A stretch of 39,060 nucleotides of DNA from assembly GCF_000337595.1 (NCBI RefSeq), contig NZ_AOIL01000001.1, forward strand, positions 119,220 through 158,279. The letters are read 5' to 3'. Each line of letters opens with the position of its first letter. Within the stretch, counting starts at the first letter, position 1. Source of the DNA: Natrialba taiwanensis DSM 12281 (GTDB lineage: Archaea > Halobacteriota > Halobacteria > Halobacteriales > Natrialbaceae). The translations under genes were made by a program, and so were the position numbers. The notes beneath the pieces are model-generated. The model was not told where the DNA came from. It worked only from the letters and a program-made list of their open reading frames with translations, and made no database searches. Below, in pieces: positions 1 through 8,035 of the stretch.

Positions 1-26
1 TTCCCTACACGACGCTCTTCCGATCT
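1..26 (+). other. Illumina sequencing adapter remnant
   Basis: The first 26 bases match the 3' end of the standard Illumina read-1 adapter, including its terminal GCTCTTCCGATCT. They are not genomic. Genomic sequence starts at about base 27, in the middle of a gene. The contig edge is therefore an untrimmed read end, and residues translated from bases 1-26 should be ignored. Confidence 0.96.
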
Positions 27-27
27 G

Positions 28-1716
28 AGCAATATCGAGGCCGTGCCGGAGCAACTCGACATCAAGGAGGACACGTTCTCGACGGTCGATGAACACGCGC
101 CCGAACACGCGATTCTGGCGTCGAACACCTCCAGCCTCTCGATATCTGCCATCGCGTCGGCGACGAACCGACCCGAACAGGTCGTCGGACTCCACTTTTT
201 CAATCCGCCGGTGAAGATGGACCTCATCGAGGTCACCTACGGCGAAGCGACGACCGACGAGACGGCCGAACTCGCCTACGAATGGGCCGAATCGATCGAC
301 AAAACGCCGATCTACGTCCGCAAGGATGTCCACGGCTTCGTCGTCAACACCGTCCTCGTCCCGTTCATGGAGGAACCGGCCTGGATGCTGTCGAACGACG
401 AAACGACGGTTCGGGCGGCCGACGCGACGATGGTCTACGAACGGGGCTATCCCATGGGTCCGTTCGAACTCAACGACTTCGGCGGCATCGACATCGCCTA
501 CCACTTCCGGGACGCCTCGGATCAGCCTGTCCCGCCAGTTATCGCGGAGAAAGTCGAGAACGAGTCCCTCGGGAAGAAAAGCGGGAAGGGGTTTTACGAC
601 TACGAAAACGGTGACGGCGTCGACTACAACCCCGATGATATCACCGACTTCGACACCCTCCGCACCGAAGCCGTGATGATCAACAAGGCCGCCTGGCTCA
701 TCGGCAACGACGTTGCCACGCCCGACGCGATCGATACCGGCCTCCGACTCGGCGGGAACTTCCCCGAAGGCGTCTGCCGCCGGGGAGACCGACTCGGACT
801 CGATACGGTCCTCGAAAAACTCGAAACGCTGCACGAGACCCACGGTGCCGATCGCTACGAACCGGCTGGCTACCTCGTCGAACTCGTCGAAGACGGATTC
901 ACCGGCGAAGACGCCGGCAAAGGCTTCTACGACTACCGCGTCGATCCCCCGTATCACTACCTCGACTGGGACATCGACGACGACGGCGTTCTCGAGGTCG
1001 CGATCGACCGCCAGGAGCGGATGAACTCGATGTCCGAGGACGTGTTCATGGAAATCGACCGCCTCCTCACCGAGGTCGACACCGACGATGTTTCCTGCGT
1101 CGTCTTTACCGGCGCGGGCGACAAGGCGTTTAGCTCCGGCGCGGACATCACCGGCTTTACCGCGGGCGAACCGACCGACATCATGGATGTCGACGAGGTC
1201 TTCCGGACGGTCTCCGAGTTCGATCGGCCGACGGTCGCGAAGATCGACGGCTTCTGCCTGGGGGCCGGTATCGAACTGGCGCTGGCCTGTGACATCCGCG
1301 TGGCGACCGAGGGATCGACGATCGGGACGCCCGAGACAACGCTGGGACTGATTCCCGGCGGCGGTGCGACCCAGCGCCTCGTGCGGCTCGTCGGCGAGGC
1401 TCGGACGAAGGAGTTGATCTTCCGCGGGCTCCAGATCGATGCCGAACAGGCCGAGGACTGGGGCGTGATCAACCACGCCGTTCCCGAAGCCGAGTTCGAA
1501 ACCGTCGTCGGGGACATCGTCGACGATCTGGTATCGGGACCGCCGATCGCGCTCAAGGCCGCAAAACAGGTCATCAACGAGGGGCAGGAAGCCGGCCTCG
1601 ATGCGGCACTCGCCATGGAGAAGCAATCGTTCGCGCTGCTGTCGACAACCGACGACATGTACGAGGGCGTCACAGCGTTCCGAGAGAACCGCGACCCCGA
1701 GTTCGAGGGAGAGTGA
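28..1716 (+). CDS. 3-hydroxyacyl-CoA dehydrogenase / enoyl-CoA hydratase fusion, 5'-truncated
   Basis: This bifunctional beta-oxidation enzyme hydrates enoyl-CoA and oxidises the 3-hydroxyacyl-CoA with NAD+. The frame is open back to the adapter junction and begins with the family segment IEAVPEQLDIK, so the Rossmann glycine motif and true start are missing; the GTG at 43 is internal. Visible parts in order are the end of the NAD domain (SNTSSLSIS, then HFFNPPVKMDLIEV, containing the catalytic His), the C-terminal dehydrogenase domain in two repeats (each with a GKGFYDY motif), and from about residue 310 a crotonase domain with the oxyanion-hole segments SSGADITGF and GAGIELALACD. About 562 codons remain of the roughly 650 expected for this haloarchaeal fusion. 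A thiolase starts 7 bases after the stop, which fits an operon carrying out successive beta-oxidation steps. Family assignment is firm; chain-length preference is unknown. Confidence 0.93.
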   Translation, partial: SNIEAVPEQLDIKEDTFSTVDEHAPEHAILASNTSSLSISAIASATNRPEQVVGLHFFNPPVKMDLIEVTYGEATTDETAELAYEWAESIDKTPIYVRKDVHGFVVNTVLVPFMEEPAWMLSNDETTVRAADATMVYERGYPMGPFELNDFGGIDIAYHFRDASDQPVPPVIAEKVENESLGKKSGKGFYDYENGDGVDYNPDDITDFDTLRTEAVMINKAAWLIGNDVATPDAIDTGLRLGGNFPEGVCRRGDRLGLDTVLEKLETLHETHGADRYEPAGYLVELVEDGFTGEDAGKGFYDYRVDPPYHYLDWDIDDDGVLEVAIDRQERMNSMSEDVFMEIDRLLTEVDTDDVSCVVFTGAGDKAFSSGADITGFTAGEPTDIMDVDEVFRTVSEFDRPTVAKIDGFCLGAGIELALACDIRVATEGSTIGTPETTLGLIPGGGATQRLVRLVGEARTKELIFRGLQIDAEQAEDWGVINHAVPEAEFETVVGDIVDDLVSGPPIALKAAKQVINEGQEAGLDAALAMEKQSFALLSTTDDMYEGVTAFRENRDPEFEGE

Positions 1717-1723
1717 GCGTGCG

Positions 1724-2914
1724 ATGACGCGAAACGTTGCCATCGTCGGCGGCGGACAGGCAAACTGGGGCGAACGAGACGCAACCTGGAAAGACCTCGC
1801 ACAGGAGGGCGGCAAGGCGACGTTCGACGCGGTTCCCGGTGTCGACCCTGACGACATCGAGGGGCTGTTCGTCGGCGCGGTCCAACCCGAACGCTTTGCC
1901 AACCAGACCCACGTCGCGCCGATGGTCGCCGAGCTCCTCGGAATCGAGGTCGACGAAATGATCGCCCGAACTGAACTCGCGTGTGCGAGCGGGCAGGCCG
2001 CGCTGCGATATGCGTGGCTGGCGATCGCGGCCGGCCAACTCGACGTCGCGCTGGTACTCGGTGTCGAGAAGATGAACCTCGGGCGCGAGCACATGCCGGA
2101 GGTGCAGTCGTCGATGGCGAACGTCTTAGACCGCGAGTTCGACGGCGTCAACGGGCTGGCCGCGCCGCCGTTTTTCGCGTGGTACGCCCAGCGTCACATG
2201 CACGAGTTCGGGACGACCCGCGAGCAGCTCTCGCTGGTCGCCGCGAAGAACAAGACGAACGCCTCCCGGACGGACTTCGCCCAGTTCCAGTCGACGGTCG
2301 ACTCCGACGAGGTGACCGACTCGCCGGAGATCGCGCCGCCGTTGCACCTCTATGACTGCAGCGGTATCACGGACGGTGCGGCCGGCGCGATCCTGATGAG
2401 CGAGGAGAAAGCCCGCGAGGTGACCGACACCGCAGCCTGGATCACCGGCAGCGGGCAGTCCACGATGGCGGGGAACTCGATCAACAACCTGCCGTCGTTC
2501 AGCGGCTGGCCGCAGGCCCGCAAGGCATCGCAGAACGCGTACGACCAGGCCGGAATCGACGACCCACTGGCCGAAATCGACGTTGCGGAGGTCCACGACT
2601 GCTTCTCGATCAGTGAGATCATCGAGTACGAAGAACTCGGCTTCGCCGAGCGCGGCGAGGGCGGCCAGTTCATCGAGGACGGCCGCAGTCACCTCGACGG
2701 CGACGTTGCAGTCAACCCGCGCGGTGGGCTCCTCGGCTGCGGCCATCCGCTCGGTGCAACGGGCGTCTCGCAGGCCCTCGAAATCACCCAGCAGTTCCAG
2801 GGCGACGTGACGAACGACCGGCAGGTAGACGACGCAACGACCGGTCTCATCCACAATCTCAGCGGCAGCGGCTCGGTTCACAGCGTCATGGTCCTCGACC
2901 GTGATCCACAATGA
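1724..2914 (+). CDS. Thiolase family protein (acetyl-CoA acetyltransferase)
   Basis: This 396-residue thiolase-fold protein would cleave 3-ketoacyl-CoA or condense acyl-CoA units in the cytoplasm. The start chosen is the ATG at 1724, just after the upstream stop, because MTRNVAIVGGG is a normal thiolase N terminus; the frame also extends upstream into the previous gene. Cys87, in the segment ELACASGQ, is the expected acyl-carrying cysteine. The motif HDCFSISE and the C-terminal active-site segment GGLLGCGHPLGATG (Cys339, His341) are present. It overlaps the next gene, a DUF35 protein, by four bases (ATGA). Archaeal thiolases of this type commonly pair with a DUF35 partner, so the two probably form one complex. 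The paired type occurs in both acyl-CoA degradation and acetoacetyl-CoA synthesis; the dehydrogenase neighbour favours degradation. Confidence 0.92.
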   Translation: MTRNVAIVGGGQANWGERDATWKDLAQEGGKATFDAVPGVDPDDIEGLFVGAVQPERFANQTHVAPMVAELLGIEVDEMIARTELACASGQAALRYAWLAIAAGQLDVALVLGVEKMNLGREHMPEVQSSMANVLDREFDGVNGLAAPPFFAWYAQRHMHEFGTTREQLSLVAAKNKTNASRTDFAQFQSTVDSDEVTDSPEIAPPLHLYDCSGITDGAAGAILMSEEKAREVTDTAAWITGSGQSTMAGNSINNLPSFSGWPQARKASQNAYDQAGIDDPLAEIDVAEVHDCFSISEIIEYEELGFAERGEGGQFIEDGRSHLDGDVAVNPRGGLLGCGHPLGATGVSQALEITQQFQGDVTNDRQVDDATTGLIHNLSGSGSVHSVMVLDRDPQ

Positions 2915-3399
2915 CAGACAGTTCGACCGACGACGAGCGAGAACAGGTTTCGGTCCCCTCGGAGATCGAGTTCCCCCGACTGCTCGACTTCTACGACCTG
3001 CAGACGGCGGACCAGACCCAGATTCACGAGTTCTACGACAATCTTCGAGCGGGACAGCTCACGACGACGCGATGTACCGAGTGCGACGCGATCCACTTCC
3101 CGCCACGGATCGTCTGTCCCGAGTGTACCGGAGACGCCCTCGAGTACGTCGACCTTCCGCACGACGGTGAACTCTTTGCCTTCTCAGCGGTCCGCGGCGG
3201 GCTTCCGCTCGGATTGCGCGAGCACGAGGTTCCATACGTCGTCGGCGTCGTCGACCTGGGCCCCGTCCAGCTCTCGGGTCGTATCGACGACGCGGCCTAC
3301 TCCGACCTCGAGATCGGCGATCCCGTCTCGCTGAAGATCGTCGACATCGACGGGCCGACCGACGACGACCGCGTCTTCTACCGGTTCGAGCCGCAGTAA
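2911..3399 (+). CDS. DUF35 zinc-ribbon / OB-fold acyl-CoA-associated protein
   Basis: This is the 162-residue small partner subunit of the thiolase just upstream. An N-terminal helical segment is followed by a rubredoxin-like zinc ribbon with Cys55, Cys58, Cys69 and Cys72, in two CxxC pairs. A C-terminal OB fold (about residues 80-160) contains the segment VPYVVGVVDLG. In characterised archaeal thiolase/HMG-CoA synthase complexes, the DUF35 protein bridges the enzymes and binds the CoA moiety; a similar role is inferred here. The ATGA overlap with the thiolase implies translational coupling and a fixed stoichiometry. The family assignment is strong; which acyl-CoA is handled cannot be read from the sequence. 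Confidence 0.9.
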   Translation: MTDSSTDDEREQVSVPSEIEFPRLLDFYDLQTADQTQIHEFYDNLRAGQLTTTRCTECDAIHFPPRIVCPECTGDALEYVDLPHDGELFAFSAVRGGLPLGLREHEVPYVVGVVDLGPVQLSGRIDDAAYSDLEIGDPVSLKIVDIDGPTDDDRVFYRFEPQ

Positions 3400-3483
3400 C
3401 CGACTTGCGATCACCGTCGCGTCCGATTCGTTCTTCGCGGTCGGTCCCGATCGCTCATCGAGCATCGCTGCCACTATCACTAT

Positions 3484-3493
3484 CCTTATACCG
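3484..3493 (+). promoter_or_regulatory. TATA-like box before the thioesterase gene
   Basis: CCTTATACCG is centred about 29 nt before the TTG at 3517 and 35 nt before the ATG at 3523. The position suits an archaeal TATA box giving a very short leader, and suggests the thioesterase has its own promoter. Confidence 0.45.
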
Positions 3494-3522
3494 GCTGCAA
3501 TACTGCCAACCGACTGTTGGAA

Positions 3523-3924
3523 ATGAGTTTCACGCGCACCTGGACCGTCCGCTTCTCGGATACGGACCCGTTCGGTATCGCTCACTATCCGCGGCTGATC
3601 GAGGCGATTCACGAGACCTCCGAACTGTTCTTGGAGTCGATCGGCTGGCCGCTGTGGGACCTCATAGACGTCCACGAAATCGGCATCCCGCTCGTCTCGA
3701 TGAATTTCGATTTCACGGGACAGGTCAGCGGCGGCGACGAGGTCGATATTCGACTGCAAACGACTGTCGGTGACTCGAGCCTTCGCTTTCACTATCGGGC
3801 CGTCCACGACGGAACGATCGTATTCGAGGGTACCGAACATCGCGTCTGTGTTCCCGTGAACGGAGCCAGTAGCATCTCCGTCCCCGACGAGTTCAGGCGC
3901 GCACTCGAGAGCGCGGCTCGATAG
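3523..3924 (+). CDS. Acyl-CoA thioesterase, 4HBT hotdog family
   Basis: This 133-residue hotdog-fold protein probably hydrolyses acyl-CoA thioesters in the cytoplasm. The N-terminal signature RFSDTDPFGIAHYPR matches the 4-hydroxybenzoyl-CoA thioesterase class; Asp15 of the DTDP motif corresponds to its catalytic aspartate. The length is normal. The ATG at 3523 is chosen; an in-frame TTG two codons upstream is an alternative. A TATA-like box before it, and 123 bases of spacing from the DUF35 gene, suggest separate transcription. Its position beside beta-oxidation genes fits release of acyl groups, but the substrate is not predictable. It is convergent with the ABC importer operon that follows. 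Confidence 0.85.
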   Translation: MSFTRTWTVRFSDTDPFGIAHYPRLIEAIHETSELFLESIGWPLWDLIDVHEIGIPLVSMNFDFTGQVSGGDEVDIRLQTTVGDSSLRFHYRAVHDGTIVFEGTEHRVCVPVNGASSISVPDEFRRALESAAR

Positions 3925-3947
3925 GTCGTCGGTCGTCGGCGAGACGC

Positions 3948-6035
3948 TCACAACTCCGGGCCGTCCTCGAGTTCGTCGGCGCTCAAATGACATGCGATGT
4001 GATGCGTGTCGCCGTCCGCCGTTTCGACGGGCGCGAGTTCCGGTTCCTGCCGGTCACATTTTTCGCCGATATACTGGGGGCAACGCGTGTGGAACGGACA
4101 GCCGGTCGGTGGATCGCGAGCGCTTGGGACATCCCCGTCGAGTTGGATTCGTTCTGTGTCCGTTTCCGGGTCTAAACCCGGATTTGCAGAGAGGAGCGCC
4201 CTTGTATACGGGTGATACGGCGGGTTGAAGACGGATTCTCGTGAGCCGACTTCGACGATTTTTCCGAGGTACATGACGGCCACCCGATCGCTACTGTGTT
4301 TGACGACGCGTAGATCGTGACTGATAAACAGATACGAGGTATCGTATTCCTCGCGGAGCCTGTCGAGTAAGTCGAGGATGTTCGCTTGCACGCTCACGTC
4401 GAGCGCGCTGACCGGTTCGTCGAGAACGACGAACGCAGGGTTTCCGGCGAACGCCCGCGCGATCGCGACGCGTTGTTTTTCGCCGCCGGAGAGTTCGTGC
4501 GGATAGCGCGCCGTGTGGCTGCTATCGAGGCCGATGTGGTCGAGCAGTTCCTCGACTCGATCGCGCCGCGCCGTCCGATCGAGATTGGTGAGCGATGTTA
4601 CGGCTCGGTGTAACTGATCGCCGATCCGCTTTCGCGGGTTGAGACTCGAGTGGGGATTCTGGAAGACGATTTGTGCGTTTGAGCGGAACTCGTCGCGAGC
4701 GGAACCGCGCAAATCGGCAAGGCGGTCCCCGTTGAACGTAATCTCTCCGCTCGTCCGCTCTAGTACGTCCACCAGACAGGCACCGAGCGTGCTCTTTCCA
4801 CAACCGCTTTCGCCGACAAGCGCCAGCGTTTCCCCTCTCTTCACGGATAGATCGACTCCATCGACGGCTTTGACCGGCGGATCGCCACCACTGATTCGAT
4901 CGAGAAACGTGGGCGTATCGAAGTACTTGGTCACGTTCGATACGTCGAGCAGTGGGTCGCCGTCCGACGACGTCTCCCTGCGGGTCCGTTCCGATACCGT
5001 TTCGGGTTCGATCGGATCCGAAACTGCGTCTTCCCAGTGGCAACACCGCGTCCGATGCGGTGCTTCACCGTCGCTATCCACGGCGGTCATGTCTATCGGC
5101 GCGACTCGGCAGTCGGCAGTGGAGAACGCACATCGATCCGCGAATACACAGCCCTCGGGGATTTCCGTAAGGGCCGGTGTTTGTCCTGGAACCGAGTTCA
5201 CCGTTCGCTCGCCTCGGATGCGTGGAACGGCCGCGAGAAGCCCCTGCGTGTAGGGGTGTGCAGGTGAATTGAACACTTGTGAAACAGGGCCCGTTTCCAT
5301 GACCTCACCGGCGTAGAGGATCATCGCCTTCTCACACGTGTTCGCGATGACGCTAAGATCGTGCGTGATGAGCACGATCGTTGTGTTGAACGATTCGTTG
5401 AGGTCTCGAACGAGATCGAGAACGGTCGCCTGCGTCGTGACATCTAGCCCGGTCGTCGGTTCGTCGAGGATCAGCAGGTCCGGATCGCACGAGAGCGCCA
5501 TCGCGATGAGGACGCGCTGTTGCATGCCGCCGGAGAGTTCGTGTGGGTATTGGTCGGCAGTGTACGCGGCGTCGCCTATTTGAACCGTCTCCAGCAACTC
5601 GTACAGCCTCTCTTGGGCCGCTCGTGCCGTCTTATCCGTGTGCTCTCGGATGGTCTCGGTGATTTGCTCACCGACACGTAATGCGGGATTCAACGCTGTG
5701 TTTGGATCCTGCGGGACGTGTGCAAGGCTGTTTCCGCGCAACGCTCGCAGTTCATCCGCCGAGAAGTCGTGGATTCGCCGTCCGTCGTACCGTACGGATC
5801 CGCTCGTAATCCGGCCGTTTTCGTCGAGATAGTCGAGAAGTGCGAGCGCGAGCGTGCTTTTTCCGCTTCCGCTCTCTCCGGCTATGCCGAGCGTTTCTCC
5901 CCGGTCGAGCGACAGCGATACATCACGGAGCGCATGTACGTTACCGTCCGGCGTGTCGTACGTTACGGTGAGCGATTCGACATCGATGAGGCTCTTTCCT
6001 TCGTCTCGAACAACTGAGTGGTTTTGTTTTGACAT
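3948..6035 (-). CDS. Opp/Dpp ABC importer ATPase, DppD-DppF type fused in one chain
   Basis: This 695-residue protein carries both nucleotide-binding domains of an oligopeptide-type importer and would sit on the cytoplasmic face of the permeases encoded just upstream. The first half has Walker A GESGSGKST (residues 53-61), signature LSGGMQQR, Walker B LLILDEPTTGLD, and a DppD-like C-terminal cysteine segment (GCVFADRCAF). The second half has GESGCGKST, LSGGEKQR, FVVLDEPVSALD and the matching tail GCPFHTRCPQ. The ATG at 6035 is chosen because it sits right after the permease stop; the frame continues upstream only inside the permease gene. Most Opp/Dpp systems use two separate ATPases, as the second importer in this window does, so the fusion is a distinguishing trait. 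The substrate may be peptide or oligosaccharide. Confidence 0.92.
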   Translation of the reverse strand: MSKQNHSVVRDEGKSLIDVESLTVTYDTPDGNVHALRDVSLSLDRGETLGIAGESGSGKSTLALALLDYLDENGRITSGSVRYDGRRIHDFSADELRALRGNSLAHVPQDPNTALNPALRVGEQITETIREHTDKTARAAQERLYELLETVQIGDAAYTADQYPHELSGGMQQRVLIAMALSCDPDLLILDEPTTGLDVTTQATVLDLVRDLNESFNTTIVLITHDLSVIANTCEKAMILYAGEVMETGPVSQVFNSPAHPYTQGLLAAVPRIRGERTVNSVPGQTPALTEIPEGCVFADRCAFSTADCRVAPIDMTAVDSDGEAPHRTRCCHWEDAVSDPIEPETVSERTRRETSSDGDPLLDVSNVTKYFDTPTFLDRISGGDPPVKAVDGVDLSVKRGETLALVGESGCGKSTLGACLVDVLERTSGEITFNGDRLADLRGSARDEFRSNAQIVFQNPHSSLNPRKRIGDQLHRAVTSLTNLDRTARRDRVEELLDHIGLDSSHTARYPHELSGGEKQRVAIARAFAGNPAFVVLDEPVSALDVSVQANILDLLDRLREEYDTSYLFISHDLRVVKHSSDRVAVMYLGKIVEVGSRESVFNPPYHPYTRALLSANPGLDPETDTERIQLDGDVPSARDPPTGCPFHTRCPQYIGEKCDRQEPELAPVETADGDTHHIACHLSADELEDGPEL

Positions 6036-6036
6036 A

Positions 6037-6939
6037 TTACGGTCGTTTTGACACGTGTGATTTTGGGTCGAGAACGTCTTGCAAGCCGTCTCCGAGGAGG
6101 TTACAGCCGAAGACGGTAAGGCCGAGCCAGAGACTCGGCCACAACCAGTACCAGGTCGTACTCCAGAGGTGATCACGGGCGATCGAGATCATGTACCCCC
6201 AGTCCGGCGTCGGCGGTTGCGTTCCTAATCCGAGAAACGAAAGGGACGCGCCGATCAGAATCGCGAACCCGATCCGAATCGATCCCTCGACGATAACCGG
6301 CGAGAGGATATTCGGCAAAATCTCTCCGAAGCAGATGTACACCCGCGATTCGCCGCGCGCCTCCGCAGCTTTGATGAACTCTTCCTGTTTCACCGCGAGC
6401 GTACTGCTTCGGACGACGCGAGCGATCCGCGGCGTGTACACGACGGCGATCGCAAGAACCGCATTGAGAAGGCCCGACCCCAGCAACGCGACGATCAGTA
6501 GCGCGAGCAAGAGCGACGGAATACTCAGCAACATATCCAGTAGCCGCATGACGCCCTCGTCGATGCGGCCGCCGAGATACCCGGACGCGAGTCCGAGCGG
6601 GACGCCGACGAGCATCGATACCCCCGCCGCAGCGAATCCGAGCACGAGGCTCGATCGGCCGCCGTACAGTACCCGGGAGAGCAGATCCCGTCCGAGATGA
6701 TCCGTTCCGAGGAGGAACTCGCCGCCCGGAGCGGCAAACTGCGCACCCATATGCGTTTCAGTCGGGTTATGCGGTGCGATAACCGGCGCAAGAACCGTTG
6801 TGAAGACGATCGGTGCAAGTATCGCTATTCCGATCGCACACCGCCGATTTGCGAATACCTCGCACAAGCCACTCTTCAACCGGTCGCACAGCGCGTTTTC
6901 GGCCGTACTCCGTCTTCCAGTATGTTGGCTCCCCATCAC
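6037..6939 (-). CDS. Opp/Dpp ABC importer permease, DppC type
   Basis: This integral membrane permease of about 300 residues is one half of the translocation channel. It has an N-terminal membrane segment (ILAPIVFTTVLAPVIAP), the DppC-type segment GTDHLGRDLLSRVLYGG, several later hydrophobic spans, and the cytoplasmic loop around EFIKAAEARGES followed by ILPNILSP that contacts the ATPase. The start is GTG at 6939 or ATG at 6936, both just past the stop of the DppB-type gene. It is followed immediately by the fused ATPase gene. The tight spacing indicates one operon running from the binding protein at 9604 down to 3948. Confidence 0.92.
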   Translation of the reverse strand: MMGSQHTGRRSTAENALCDRLKSGLCEVFANRRCAIGIAILAPIVFTTVLAPVIAPHNPTETHMGAQFAAPGGEFLLGTDHLGRDLLSRVLYGGRSSLVLGFAAAGVSMLVGVPLGLASGYLGGRIDEGVMRLLDMLLSIPSLLLALLIVALLGSGLLNAVLAIAVVYTPRIARVVRSSTLAVKQEEFIKAAEARGESRVYICFGEILPNILSPVIVEGSIRIGFAILIGASLSFLGLGTQPPTPDWGYMISIARDHLWSTTWYWLWPSLWLGLTVFGCNLLGDGLQDVLDPKSHVSKRP

Positions 6940-6942
6940 CGG

Positions 6943-7926
6943 TCACCTCGTTGAGCTACCGTAGCTGATGCGCGGATCAAAATAGGTGTAGAGCAGGTCG
7001 GCCCCGAGATTGGCGAACATGTAGATACCTGCCACCAGAAGAACGGTCGCCTGCAGCACGGGTATATCGCGGTGGAGAACCGCCCCGACGAGCAAGCGCC
7101 CCAATCCCGGATACGCAAACCCCTCTTCGACGACGACGACACCGCCCACCAGATACCCGACGTTCATCGCTAGCAGGGTAACGGTCGGTAACAGTCCGTT
7201 CCTCACCGCGTGTTTCAGAACGACCGTCCGTTCGTCGAGCCCCTTCAGTCGAGCGGTCCGAACGTACTCGGACCGAAGCGTCTCGATCATCTCGGTCCGC
7301 GTCAATCGTACCAGCTGTGCGATCGAGAGGAACGTCAGCGTTATCACCGGCAACACGAGGTGAGAAGCCCATTCAATGAGTCTGCCCGCTGAAAGCGGCG
7401 TATATCCGCCGGCAGGGAAGACGCTCCATACCGGGCCGGCAAACAAGACGAGCAACCCGGTTCCCGTAACGAACTCGGGAACGCTGATTCCAACGTACGC
7501 AAGTCCGGTAATTCCGGCATCGAGAGTGCTCTCGGAATAGACTGCAGCGATAATCCCAGCCGGAATCGAAACCGCGACGATCGTGATCAGGGAAATCACG
7601 GCGAGATACGCCGATCGAATACCGCGCGTTACGACGAGATCGAACACCGGCCGGTTGTGCCGAAAACTCGTCCCCCAATCGCCCGTCACGAATCCGCCGA
7701 CCCAGTCGAGGTATTGAACGTACTGCGGACGATGAAGCCCGAGATCGCGCTCGAGGGTGGCAACGTTCTCCGGGGTCGCATATCGTCCGAGAATCGTTTC
7801 GGCTGCGTTCCCCGGAAGCACCACCGTTATACAGAACACAACCACCGACAGCCCGACCAGGTTGAGGAGCACGTATGCCAATCGCTTGAGGAGATACCGG
7901 TGAAACGAGTTCATCTTTGTTGCCAC
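6943..7926 (-). CDS. Opp/Dpp ABC importer permease, DppB type
   Basis: This 327-residue membrane permease pairs with the DppC-type subunit. An N-terminal span (YVLLNLVGLSVVVFCITVVL) is followed by a typical DppB extracytoplasmic region, four to five further hydrophobic segments, and the ATPase-coupling loop EYVRTARLKGLDER. The start may be GTG at 7926 or ATG at 7914; the ATG gives a normal N terminus, MNSFHRYLLKR. It lies about 110 bases after the binding-protein gene and 3 bases before the next permease start. The family is clear, the substrate is not. Confidence 0.92.
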   Translation of the reverse strand: MATKMNSFHRYLLKRLAYVLLNLVGLSVVVFCITVVLPGNAAETILGRYATPENVATLERDLGLHRPQYVQYLDWVGGFVTGDWGTSFRHNRPVFDLVVTRGIRSAYLAVISLITIVAVSIPAGIIAAVYSESTLDAGITGLAYVGISVPEFVTGTGLLVLFAGPVWSVFPAGGYTPLSAGRLIEWASHLVLPVITLTFLSIAQLVRLTRTEMIETLRSEYVRTARLKGLDERTVVLKHAVRNGLLPTVTLLAMNVGYLVGGVVVVEEGFAYPGLGRLLVGAVLHRDIPVLQATVLLVAGIYMFANLGADLLYTYFDPRISYGSSTR

Positions 7927-8035
7927 CCGTTCGTCCGTCCGTCTTTGAGACGCTCGAAACCGATCGCGTTTTGATCGAGTGCGCTACGACCGTTGCTTCG
8001 TCCGAGCGGGCCGCGTCGCGGGCGAGTTGCACGGA

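Noticed and set aside
957-1802. Minus-strand ORF of 281 codons at the left edge
   Set aside because: It is antisense to the hydratase domain and rich in Ser and Arg; the plus-strand frame carries clear crotonase motifs.
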